Of a DNA stretch of 64,000 nt, positions 50,489 to 58,783 are shown piece by piece (the stretch's first letter is position 1; each line of letters opens with the position of its first letter). The notes under the pieces were generated by a model that was not told the DNA's origin, did not search any database, and worked only from the letters and a program-made list of their open reading frames with translations. This stretch comes from JAHTBL01 sp038532735 (GTDB taxonomy: Bacteria; Pseudomonadota; Alphaproteobacteria; Rhodobacterales; Rhodobacteraceae): NCBI GenBank assembly GCA_038532735.1, contig JBCBAC010000002.1, positions 124,001 through 188,000 on the forward strand, given 5' to 3'. The position numbers and the translations under genes are program-made.

Positions 50489-51475
50489 ATGACAAACTTC
50501 AAACTCGGCCGCCGCGCCGTGATGGCAGCTGCTGTTGCAATGCTTGGTTTTGCCGCTCCGGCACATGCAGACGGTCACCAGGTCGTCGATAGCATCCATT
50601 TCCTCATCCCCGGCGGCGCCGGTGGTGGCTGGGACGGCACAGCCCGCGGCACAGGCGAAGCCCTGACCAATGCGGGTCTTGTCGGCACCGCATCCTACGA
50701 GAACATGTCAGGCGGCGGCGGCGGCAAAGCCATCGGCTACCTGATCGAGAACGCCGAAAGCAACCACGGCACGCTGATGGTCAACTCGACCCCCATCGTG
50801 ATCCGCTCGCTCACCGGCGTGTTCCCGCAAAGCTTCCGTGATCTCACTCTGATCGCAGGCACTATCGGGGATTATGCGGCGATCGTGGTCGGCAAGGACA
50901 GCCCCGTCAATTCCATGGAAGATCTGATCGCGGCCTATGACGCCGACCCTGATGCAACAGCCATTGGCGGCGGCTCGGTGCCCGGCGGCATGGATCACCT
51001 CGTGGCGGCCATGGTGATGGAAGCCGCAGGCAAGGACGCGCTGGGGGTGAAATACATCCCCTATGACGCGGGCGGCAAAGCGATGGCAGCCCTACTGTCG
51101 GGCGAAATCGCAGCGCTCTCCACAGGTCTGTCGGAAGCGGTCGATCTGGCCAATGCAGGCGAAGTGAAGATCATCGGCATCACGTCGGACGAACGCGTTG
51201 ACGCCGCAGGCGACGCCATGACGATGAAAGAGCAAGGTATCGACATGACCTTCGTCAACTGGCGTGGCTTCTTCGGCGCACCGGGTCTGCCGGAAGAAAA
51301 AGTCACCGCTTATCAGGATGCACTGATGAAGATGTATGACACACCCGAATGGGAAGAGGTCCGCGCCCGCAACGGCTGGGTCAACATCCACAACAGCGGT
51401 GACGACTTTAAAGCGTTCCTTGAGGATCAGGAACAAGTCATCGGCGATCTGATGAAGAAGCTCGGCTTCCTTTAA
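50489..51475 (+). CDS. tctC: Tripartite tricarboxylate transporter substrate-binding protein TctC
   Basis: A 328-residue periplasmic binding protein of the TTT family. The signal peptide is MTNFKLGRRAVMAAAVAMLGFAAPAHA. The binding-fold features are IHFLIPGGAGGGWDGTAR, the ligand-carboxylate loop that uses backbone amides, and YIPYDAGGKAMAALLSGEI. Substrates of the family include citrate, tartrate, glutarate and aromatic acids; this one cannot be specified. GGGAGGA is close before the ATG. First gene of tctCBA. The tctDE sensor genes seen in some species are not adjacent, so regulation is not visible. Confidence 0.93.
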   Translation: MTNFKLGRRAVMAAAVAMLGFAAPAHADGHQVVDSIHFLIPGGAGGGWDGTARGTGEALTNAGLVGTASYENMSGGGGGKAIGYLIENAESNHGTLMVNSTPIVIRSLTGVFPQSFRDLTLIAGTIGDYAAIVVGKDSPVNSMEDLIAAYDADPDATAIGGGSVPGGMDHLVAAMVMEAAGKDALGVKYIPYDAGGKAMAALLSGEIAALSTGLSEAVDLANAGEVKIIGITSDERVDAAGDAMTMKEQGIDMTFVNWRGFFGAPGLPEEKVTAYQDALMKMYDTPEWEEVRARNGWVNIHNSGDDFKAFLEDQEQVIGDLMKKLGFL

Positions 51476-51487
51476 GACCCTCTTGAA

Positions 51488-51513
51488 CGGGGCGCGGCCA
51501 ATGCTGCGCCCCG
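51488..51513 (+). terminator. Attenuating hairpin between tctC and tctB
   Basis: CGGGGCGC (51488-51495) pairs perfectly with GCGCCCCG (51506-51513) around a 10-nt loop, followed by CTTTTCATTTC. It lies in the 71-bp gap between tctC and tctB, where partial termination would make binding protein in excess over membrane subunits, a pattern common in binding-protein-dependent systems. Confidence 0.55.
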
Positions 51514-51546
51514 CTTTTCATTTCCCACTCGCACCCGGAGGGCATC

Positions 51547-52032
51547 ATGGCGCTGGATCGCTGGATTGCACTTGTCTTGCTCGGCATCTGCCTGATTTAC
51601 GGCTACACCGCTTGGTTCACGATGGATGACGCGCTGGCCCCCTTCATGCGGCGCAACCCCATCTGGCCCTCGACCTTCCCGAAAGTCCTTTCGGTCTTCG
51701 CGATCATTGCTGCCCTGATCATTCTGCTCGGCATTGAAAAGGGCGAGCAAAAGATCGGCGACATCGATTACCGCCGCCTTGGCGATTACAAGATCGGCCA
51801 GGCGCTGATGCTGCTAGGCCTCATGGTCGCCTATGCGCTGCTGCTCCGCCCCGCGGGTTTTCTTTTCTCAACGGTCGGATTTCTCGTCGGCGGCTCCTTC
51901 ATCCTCGGCGAGCGCCGCTGGATCATGATGTTTCTCGTATCGGGCCTCGCGACCGGCATCGTCTGGTATCTGGTGCAAGTCGTTCTAGGCATCTTCCTGC
52001 GCCCGCTCCCCGGCTTTTTGGTAGGAGGCTGA
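51547..52032 (+). CDS. tctB: Tripartite tricarboxylate transporter small membrane protein TctB
   Basis: A 161-residue protein with four predicted membrane helices (about residues 8-25, 44-61, 84-101 and 120-150), matching the small subunit of TTT transporters, which helps the large TctA subunit. The central loop is acidic and Lys-rich (LGIEKGEQKIGDIDYRRLG). CGGAGGG lies just upstream of the ATG. It ends 1 nt before tctA, so the two are strongly coupled. Weakly conserved family; the call depends on the operon. Confidence 0.88.
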   Translation: MALDRWIALVLLGICLIYGYTAWFTMDDALAPFMRRNPIWPSTFPKVLSVFAIIAALIILLGIEKGEQKIGDIDYRRLGDYKIGQALMLLGLMVAYALLLRPAGFLFSTVGFLVGGSFILGERRWIMMFLVSGLATGIVWYLVQVVLGIFLRPLPGFLVGG

Positions 52033-52033
52033 T

Positions 52034-53545
52034 ATGCTCGAAGGACTGCTGATCGGCCTGCAAACGGCCCTGTCACTGCAAAACCTGCTGATGGTTATCG
52101 GCGGCTGCCTGATCGGAACGTTTATCGGCATGCTTCCGGGCCTTGGGCCGATGTCGATCATTGCGATCATGATCCCCGTCGCCATCTCGATGGGCGATCC
52201 ATCCGCCGCGCTGATCCTGCTCGCTGGCGTCTATTACGGCGCGATCTTCGGCGGCTCGACCTCTTCCATCCTGCTCAACGCCCCCGGGGTGGCCGGCACC
52301 GTCGCCTCCAGCTTCGACGGCTATCCGATGGCGCGCCAAGGCAAGGCGGGCAAAGCACTGACCATTGCGGCCATCGCCAGCTTCGCCGGCGGCACGATAG
52401 GCGCCGTGCTCTTGATGGTCTTCGCGCCCGCGCTGTCCTCCGTCGCGCTGCTCTTCCACTCTGCCGAGTATTTCGCGCTTATGGTCGTGGGCCTCTCGGC
52501 CATCGCCGCCTTTGCAGGCACGGGACAAGTTGCCAAAGCCCTGCTCATGACCCTGCTCGGTCTGATCATGGCGACGGTCGGTGAAGGTGCACTTTTCAAC
52601 ATGCCGCGCTTCACGATGGGTCTCATGGACCTGCAGTCCGGCTTTGGCTTCATCACGCTTGCCATGGCGATGTTTGCCTTGCCCGAAGCCCTGTTTCTGG
52701 TTCTGAAACCCAAAGAGGCAGGATCCGCCGACAGCGAAATCAAGGACCTGCGCATCTCCAGACAAGAAGCCAAATCCATCGCGCCCGTGATTGGCCGTCA
52801 ATCGGTGCAAGGCTTCTTCATCGGTGTCCTGCCCGGCGCGGGTGCCACGATCGCCTCGTTCCTAGGCTACGCGGTGGAGCGGAATATTGCCCCGAAGAAA
52901 GAACAGGAAGAGTTTGGCAAGGGGTCGGTCAAGGGGCTCGCCGCTCCGGAAACCGCCAACAACGCAGCCTGCACCGGCTCTTTCGTGCCGCTCCTCACCC
53001 TCGGCATCCCCGGTTCCGGCACCACGGCGATCCTTCTAGGTGCCCTGATTGCGCTCAATGTGACCCCCGGCCCCCGACTGATGCTGGATGAGCCGCAGGT
53101 CTTCTGGGCCGTGATCATGTCGATGTTCATCGGCAATCTGGTCCTGCTGGTGCTGAACCTGCCGCTGATCCCTTACATCGCGAAGGTCCTGTCAGTCCCG
53201 CGCAACTACCTGATCCCGTTCATTTTGTTCTTCACGCTGATGGGGGCCTATATCGGCCAGAACAACGCGACCGAACTGCTCTTGCTCGTGGGCTTTGGCA
53301 TCTTCGCGACCATCCTGCGCTTTGCGGACTACCCCCTCGCCCCGCTGCTGATCGGCTTCATCTTGGGCGGCATGCTGGAAGATAACTTCTCCCGCTCGAT
53401 GCAGCTTTATGACGGCATCTCCTTCATCTGGGAGCGCCCGATGACACTGGGTCTGCTGGTCATCGCAGTTATCCTGGTGATCCTGCCCAGCTACCGTGCG
53501 CGGCGCGCCAAACTGCGCGCGCAGGGCGTCGCCGACGGGGACTGA
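52034..53545 (+). CDS. tctA: Tripartite tricarboxylate transporter large permease TctA
   Basis: A 503-residue permease with about eleven or twelve helices forming the solute path. The family signatures GTFIGMLPGLGPMSIIAIMIPVAISM, YYGAIFGGSTSSILLNAPG and PLLTLGIPGSGTTAILLGAL are clear. It uses the proton-motive force, so TctABC is a secondary, binding-protein-dependent importer of carboxylic acids. It starts 1 nt after the tctB stop with TAGGAGG upstream. Convergent with cysG, with 3 nt between the stops and no room for a terminator. Confidence 0.95.
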   Translation: MLEGLLIGLQTALSLQNLLMVIGGCLIGTFIGMLPGLGPMSIIAIMIPVAISMGDPSAALILLAGVYYGAIFGGSTSSILLNAPGVAGTVASSFDGYPMARQGKAGKALTIAAIASFAGGTIGAVLLMVFAPALSSVALLFHSAEYFALMVVGLSAIAAFAGTGQVAKALLMTLLGLIMATVGEGALFNMPRFTMGLMDLQSGFGFITLAMAMFALPEALFLVLKPKEAGSADSEIKDLRISRQEAKSIAPVIGRQSVQGFFIGVLPGAGATIASFLGYAVERNIAPKKEQEEFGKGSVKGLAAPETANNAACTGSFVPLLTLGIPGSGTTAILLGALIALNVTPGPRLMLDEPQVFWAVIMSMFIGNLVLLVLNLPLIPYIAKVLSVPRNYLIPFILFFTLMGAYIGQNNATELLLLVGFGIFATILRFADYPLAPLLIGFILGGMLEDNFSRSMQLYDGISFIWERPMTLGLLVIAVILVILPSYRARRAKLRAQGVADGD

Positions 53546-53548
53546 TCT

Positions 53549-54946
53549 TCAGGCGGTTTCGACAATCCGAAGCGGCTGCTGCACAGGCTGCGCCGCAGAC
53601 TTGGGCAACCGCACAAAGATCATCGCCGAATTGCGAATGTCGTTCTGCTTGAGCGTTTCGGACAGTTGAGCCGCCGAGCAGCTTAAAATCTTCTGATTGG
53701 CCCGCTGCGCATCGGCGACAACCTCAATTTCAACCGCACGGCCATACCGCGACTTCAGCAAGGTCTGCGCAATCTGAGGCGCGGCGGACACCGCCATATA
53801 CAAACCAACGCAGGCACCTGGGCGCAATTGCTCCAACCAATCCGGGGCGTGGGGGCCGTCATCCAGATGACCTGTTGTCAGCACCAGTTGATCAATCTCC
53901 CCGCGTTCAGTCAGCATCTGGCCGGAGGCCGCAGCTGCACCGCTCGCCGCCGTCACACCCGGCACGATCTCGACCGGAATACCCGCATCCTTCAGCGCGC
54001 CAAGCTCCTCGGCCCCACGCGCAAAGATACCGGGATCACCACATTTCAGGCGCACCACGCGCTGCCCCTGCTGCGCCGCAGCCACCAGCATATTGGTGAT
54101 CTTGGATTGCGGCCATACATGGCATCCAGGCTTCTTGCCCACATAGATCCGCTCCGCATCACGACGCGCCAATTCGAGGATTTCGGGATCAACAAGACGG
54201 TCATAAAAGATTACATCAGCTTCTTGAAGACGTTGGACACCGCGCAAAGTAATCAGGTCTTTCGCACCGGGACCCGCCCCGACCAGAGCCACACTGCCGC
54301 CTGCGTCCTTGCGAAAGTCACCGGTTTGTATCGCGTCCTTGATCGCACGCGCCGCCTCACGTTCTGATCCACGCGCAAATGCTTTGCGCGGCGCGTCATT
54401 GAACACCCAGCGCCACAGATCACGTCTGTCACGCGGCGCAAGCCGGGCCATAGCGGCATTGCGCAGCCGTCCTGCGAGCGCGGCAAGCTCCCCCAAACGC
54501 GGCTCCAACGCCTGCTCCATCTGCGTCTTGATTTGACGCGCCAGAACCGGCGCCGTGCCCTCGGTCCCAATCGCAATAACAACCGGATCACGGTCCACAA
54601 TCGACGGCGTCAGCGCATCGCACAACTCCGGTTGGTCAACCACATTCACCGTCGCGCCCGCCTCTTTCGCCAAAGCGTGCACCGCCGCATCCGCCCCAGG
54701 ACACCCGCTTGCTACAAAGCACAGCGCAGTGTCCTCAAAACGCTGCGGAGTGACGCGGTCGGTGACATGATGAACGCGCCCCGCCTCAACAAGCGCCTCA
54801 AGCTCTTCTTCAAGCTCCTGCGCATGCACCTCGATCCGTGCCTCAGTCTTCAGCATCAACCGGGTCTTCTGGGCGGCTTGCTCCCCGCCGCCAGCGATCA
54901 CAACCCGGCGGCCTTTCATTTGCAAAAACATCGGAAACGTCTTCAT
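53549..54946 (-). CDS. cysG: Siroheme synthase CysG
   Basis: A 465-residue fused enzyme turning uroporphyrinogen III into siroheme. N-terminal residues 1-210 are the NAD-dependent precorrin-2 dehydrogenase/ferrochelatase (RRVVIAGGGEQAAQKTRLML). From about 215 on is the SAM-dependent methyltransferase (GSVALVGAGPGAKDLITLRG, VVRLKCGDPGIFARG, PGVTAASGAAAA). Last gene of the nitrate assimilation operon. Siroheme is the cofactor of the nirB product, which explains its position. AAGGAAG precedes the ATG, which overlaps the previous gene's stop by 4 nt. Confidence 0.95.
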   Translation of the reverse strand: MKTFPMFLQMKGRRVVIAGGGEQAAQKTRLMLKTEARIEVHAQELEEELEALVEAGRVHHVTDRVTPQRFEDTALCFVASGCPGADAAVHALAKEAGATVNVVDQPELCDALTPSIVDRDPVVIAIGTEGTAPVLARQIKTQMEQALEPRLGELAALAGRLRNAAMARLAPRDRRDLWRWVFNDAPRKAFARGSEREAARAIKDAIQTGDFRKDAGGSVALVGAGPGAKDLITLRGVQRLQEADVIFYDRLVDPEILELARRDAERIYVGKKPGCHVWPQSKITNMLVAAAQQGQRVVRLKCGDPGIFARGAEELGALKDAGIPVEIVPGVTAASGAAAASGQMLTERGEIDQLVLTTGHLDDGPHAPDWLEQLRPGACVGLYMAVSAAPQIAQTLLKSRYGRAVEIEVVADAQRANQKILSCSAAQLSETLKQNDIRNSAMIFVRLPKSAAQPVQQPLRIVETA

Positions 54947-55878
54947 GCGATCTTCCTTTCGGGGGCGTGGCGCGACTGCCAGAGCCGTTCGGCCAAGCGG
55001 TCAGCTGCAGTGATGGTAGGGGCGGCGTCAAGCGTCCAAAGCGCCAGACCTGCCGTGGCAACAACCGTTGCCTGAGCAAACTCATCGGTCGCCGAGCCAG
55101 CCCAAAGGCCGGCCAGATCAACCTGTTGATCGGGTTCATGCAAACGCCGCGTGTCTTCAAGCAAACGCGGCGCGACCTCTTCGATATGCATGCCATCGCG
55201 CAAGCCGTAGACCGCGATGTCCTTGGCAGGGTTGCGCTCAAACTCGCCACCACCGCCTTTGATCACGCTCAGATCGGTTTGACCCAAAGCCTCCGCCGCG
55301 CGCGCCTGCAAACCGCGGTAAGAGGGGTGAAACACGCCCTGAACGGTCGCCCGTGCTGCGGTCGGATTCCACATCCGCAAAACCGTATTGATGCACGAGC
55401 GCAGCCCAAAGGTATCGCGCAGATCCAGCAGGTTTTGCGCAACGGGGCTCAAAGCATCCAGCGGATGATAGGTCAGCCTATCGCTCAGAATACCTGTTTG
55501 CTGCAACGCATTGCGCAGATCATGGCGCGAGCGGTTCGTGCCATGCAACATCACGCGGTAGCCCGCTTGGGTAACCAGCTTGGCCGCCAACAGAAACAAT
55601 GGCGCGCCGCGCGTCCGGCCTGCGGAATAGCAAGGCCAATCCAGATCAACCGGCGGCAGCGTATGGCAGACAGAAGCACGCAGCGCCGCGGTGAACCCGG
55701 CGATCTCCGCATCTGTCTCACCGCGCAAACGCAACACCATTAGCAGCGCGCCGATCGTCTCTGGCGCAGCCTCGCCGGACAGGATCAGCGTCATCGCCTC
55801 TGTCGCTTCTGCCTGCGTCAGAGACCGCGCGCGCCCTTTACCCTGCGCGATAATCCGTATGAACGGCGCCATGCTCAT
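54943..55878 (-). CDS. Glycosyl transferase family 3/TrpD2 (YbiB)-like protein
   Basis: A 311-residue protein related to anthranilate phosphoribosyltransferase (glycosyltransferase family 3). It has the helical N-terminus (QAEATEAMTLILSGEAAPETIGALLMVLRLRGETDAEIAGF) that matches TrpD-type dimer domains, but the phosphoribosyl-pyrophosphate loop GTGGD of true TrpD is not present (SAGRTRGAPLF stands in the equivalent region). It therefore belongs with the YbiB/TrpD2 group, whose E. coli member binds nucleic acids and has no known reaction. It sits between nasA and cysG with 4-nt overlaps on both sides, so it is fully part of the nitrate operon. Role unknown. Confidence 0.8.
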   Translation of the reverse strand: MSMAPFIRIIAQGKGRARSLTQAEATEAMTLILSGEAAPETIGALLMVLRLRGETDAEIAGFTAALRASVCHTLPPVDLDWPCYSAGRTRGAPLFLLAAKLVTQAGYRVMLHGTNRSRHDLRNALQQTGILSDRLTYHPLDALSPVAQNLLDLRDTFGLRSCINTVLRMWNPTAARATVQGVFHPSYRGLQARAAEALGQTDLSVIKGGGGEFERNPAKDIAVYGLRDGMHIEEVAPRLLEDTRRLHEPDQQVDLAGLWAGSATDEFAQATVVATAGLALWTLDAAPTITAADRLAERLWQSRHAPERKIA

Positions 55879-58451
55879 TCCGCGGCCATCGGCATGTTGA
55901 AGCTGCTCAGCAGGCTCGCCAATTCCGGCTTGCACGCGCCACAATTCGTGCCTGCACAAGTCTTGGCACCAATCGCGTCAACACTGTTTGCGCCCCCGCG
56001 AATAGCATCCCGGATGGTGTTGATCCCGACCGACATGCACGCACACACGGTGACGCCCGGATCAGGCTGATCGACGCTAGCGCGGCCCGACAAGGCCTGT
56101 AATGCATCGACTTTGGTGCCAATCAAAGAAACAGCATGGCTCCGCGACAGAGCCACGGGGCGCGTGCTGGTGAAGACGAGCGCCTGCAGATGGCCGTCGC
56201 GCGTGATCGCAAGGCGCGTTTGGCCGCTTGGATGATCCTCCATCACCGCGACGTCACCGCTTTGCTGCGTCAGGTCCTGCGCAAATGCGACCCAGTCTTC
56301 CGGCAGGGTGAGCCCCGCCAATTCCGCCTGCCACCCTGTCCGAATACGTGCCACCGCCGCATACTCATGGGTCGGCCGCATCGGCTCGGTCGAGGCTGCG
56401 AAAACGTACCAACCCGCCTCAAAACGCTCCGCCGCGACAAAGCCACCTTTCAAAGCAGGCTGACCAGAAACCGGATCAACGACGGACGGTGTGACCGCAT
56501 TCACGGCAGAGGATGCACTGCGCTGGCGCGTCCAGTGCATCGGCGCGAAGAGCGTGCCTTTGGCCGTCGCATCTGTCACCAAAGCTCGCAAAATCGCCTG
56601 ACCATACCCGTTCTTGAGGCGCACCAGATCACCGTCGGTCACCGAAAGCGCGGCCGCATCAGCGGGATGAATTTGCACATAAGGTTCGGCCAGATGCGCC
56701 CCCAATTGAGGGGCCTTCCCCGTCCGTGTCATCGTGTGCCACTGATCGCGATTGCGCCCGGTGTTCAGCTTGAAACCGGTGCTGGCCGGCATCTCAGGGG
56801 GCACGACAGGGAGCATCTTCGCTTTTCCGTCGGGATGGAAAAACTGACCATCCGCGAAGAAGCGATGATCATTTGCGGGCCATTGAGTAGGAACGAGCTG
56901 TGCATAATCCGCATCAGCAAAAATGCTCAAATCCAAGTCCTTGCCGAAGCCACGGGTCGCGGCGCCGAGCTGGACATATTCAGCGAAAACATCCTCGGGC
57001 CCTGCGTAGTCAAACGCATCCCCCCACCCCATCAGACCGGCAACATCCGCAATCGTGCGCCAATCCGGGCGCGCCTCTCCCGGTGCAGGCAGAAACGCGC
57101 GCTGGCGCGAGATGCGGCGCTCTGAGTTTGTGACGGTGCCGTCTTTCTCGCCCCACGCGGTGGCGGGCAGCAACACGTCGGCCAGATCGCCCGTATCGGT
57201 CTGCTCCATGACGTCCGACACGACAACAAACGGGACATTGCGGATCGCCTCCGAGACGCCATCCGCATCCGGCATGGACACCGCCGGGTTGGTCGACATC
57301 ACCCAAAGCGCCTTGATCTTGCCGTCGGCGCAAGCCTGGAACAGATCAACCGCTTTCAGACCCTGCTGGGTGGCAATACGCGGGCTGTTCCAAAAACCCT
57401 GCACCGTGTCCCGATGCTCTGGGTTTTCAATATCAAGGTGATTGGCCAGCATATTGGCAAGCCCGCCCACTTCGCGGCCCCCCATCGCATTGGGCTGGCC
57501 CGTCAAAGAGAACGGACCGCAACCGGGCGTTCCAATCCGACCTGTCACCAAGTGACAATTCAGGATCGCGTTAACCTTGTCGGTGCCACAGGACGACTGG
57601 TTCACGCCCTGTGAATAGAGCGTCACAACCTTCGGCATTTCCGCCCAAAGCGCATAAAACGCCTGAATGTCCTGCGCATCCGCGCCGCTTTCCAGCGGGT
57701 CTGACACACGCGCCGCCTCAATCGCCGCCTCATGCCCATTCACATGCTGTGCAACATAGTCGGCGTTGACCCGCCCCGTTTCAGCCAGATGTGCGAGCAG
57801 CCCATTGAACAAGGCCGCATCCCCATCCGGCGTGATCCGCAAATGCAGATCCGCCAGATCGCAGGTCGCCGTGCGCCGCGGATCCACATTTACCACGCGC
57901 ATCTCGGGGCGCTTTGCTTTCGCCTCCGCGATACGCTGGTGCAAGACCGGATGACACCACGCGAGATTCGAGCCAACCAACACGATCAGGTCCGCCTCCT
58001 CCAGATCGGCGTAGATGCCCGGTACCGTATCCGTCCCAAACGCGCGCTTATGCCCCGCGACCGAGGACGCCATGCAAAGCCGCGAATTCGTGTCGATATT
58101 GGCCGACCCGATAAAGCCCTTCATCAGCTTATTGGCGAGGTAATAATCCTCCGTCAGGATTTGGCCCGAAACATAAAAACCAACACTATCAGGCCCGTAT
58201 GTCTTGATCGCCTCGCTGAACCGGTCTGCCGTCAGTTGTAGCGCCGCATCCCAGCTGGCTTGCACACCATTGATCTGCGGTGCCAGCAAACGCCCTTCAA
58301 GATCAATCGTCTGACCCAGCGCCGCCCCTTTCGAGCAAAGCCGCCCGAAATTCGCCGGATGATCTGGATCACCTTTGATCGTGCCGTCAGCACCCGCCAA
58401 CACCCCGCAGCCCACGCCGCAATAAGGGCATGTGGTGCGGGTCAGGCTCAT
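55875..58451 (-). CDS. nasA: Assimilatory nitrate reductase catalytic subunit
   Basis: An 858-residue cytosolic molybdopterin enzyme reducing nitrate to nitrite. The N-terminal [4Fe-4S] ligands are C8, C11, C15 and C39 (CPYCGVGCG...LCSKG). Molybdopterin guanine dinucleotide-binding domains follow. The last 60 residues add a BFD-like [2Fe-2S] domain (CACMSVGI...CAGTNCGACKPEL), which identifies the single-chain NasA of bacteria that take electrons from NADH-linked partners or ferredoxin rather than the periplasmic NapA. There is no Tat signal. Overlaps nirD and the TrpD2-like gene by 4 nt each. Confidence 0.96.
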   Translation of the reverse strand: MSLTRTTCPYCGVGCGVLAGADGTIKGDPDHPANFGRLCSKGAALGQTIDLEGRLLAPQINGVQASWDAALQLTADRFSEAIKTYGPDSVGFYVSGQILTEDYYLANKLMKGFIGSANIDTNSRLCMASSVAGHKRAFGTDTVPGIYADLEEADLIVLVGSNLAWCHPVLHQRIAEAKAKRPEMRVVNVDPRRTATCDLADLHLRITPDGDAALFNGLLAHLAETGRVNADYVAQHVNGHEAAIEAARVSDPLESGADAQDIQAFYALWAEMPKVVTLYSQGVNQSSCGTDKVNAILNCHLVTGRIGTPGCGPFSLTGQPNAMGGREVGGLANMLANHLDIENPEHRDTVQGFWNSPRIATQQGLKAVDLFQACADGKIKALWVMSTNPAVSMPDADGVSEAIRNVPFVVVSDVMEQTDTGDLADVLLPATAWGEKDGTVTNSERRISRQRAFLPAPGEARPDWRTIADVAGLMGWGDAFDYAGPEDVFAEYVQLGAATRGFGKDLDLSIFADADYAQLVPTQWPANDHRFFADGQFFHPDGKAKMLPVVPPEMPASTGFKLNTGRNRDQWHTMTRTGKAPQLGAHLAEPYVQIHPADAAALSVTDGDLVRLKNGYGQAILRALVTDATAKGTLFAPMHWTRQRSASSAVNAVTPSVVDPVSGQPALKGGFVAAERFEAGWYVFAASTEPMRPTHEYAAVARIRTGWQAELAGLTLPEDWVAFAQDLTQQSGDVAVMEDHPSGQTRLAITRDGHLQALVFTSTRPVALSRSHAVSLIGTKVDALQALSGRASVDQPDPGVTVCACMSVGINTIRDAIRGGANSVDAIGAKTCAGTNCGACKPELASLLSSFNMPMAAE

Positions 58452-58783
58452 GCGACCGCTCGTGTGCGTAGGAAGGTTGCATCCAGAAGGATGCGCCCTC
58501 CTTCGACGCGTGCAGGATAGGTCGCGACTTGTCCCTCGTCCTCGCCCAGCACAAGGCCCGTCTCAAGCGAGATCACCCAGTTGTGGAGCGGGCATGTGAC
58601 GGACGCCCCATGCACAATCCCCTCGGCCAGTGGCCCCTGCTTGTGCGGGCACGCGTTATCAAGCGCGAAAACCTCATCCGCGCCCGTGCGAAAGATCGCA
58701 ACGCAGCCTTCGCGGGTTTTCACGACGCGCGCGCCGCGTTGGGGCACGTCCTCCAGTGACGCAATGTCGATCCAGTCGGTCAT
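58448..58783 (-). CDS. nirD: Nitrite reductase small subunit NirD
   Basis: A 111-residue Rieske-type protein. The 2Fe-2S site is C45-x-H47 and C64-x-x-H67 (ACPHKQG, CPLHNWV), separated by 16 residues, as in NirD and other Rieske ferredoxins. It associates with NirB for NAD(P)H-dependent reduction of nitrite to ammonium in the cytosol. Overlaps nirB upstream and nasA downstream by 4 nt each. Confidence 0.94.
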   Translation of the reverse strand: MTDWIDIASLEDVPQRGARVVKTREGCVAIFRTGADEVFALDNACPHKQGPLAEGIVHGASVTCPLHNWVISLETGLVLGEDEGQVATYPARVEGGRILLDATFLRTRAVA

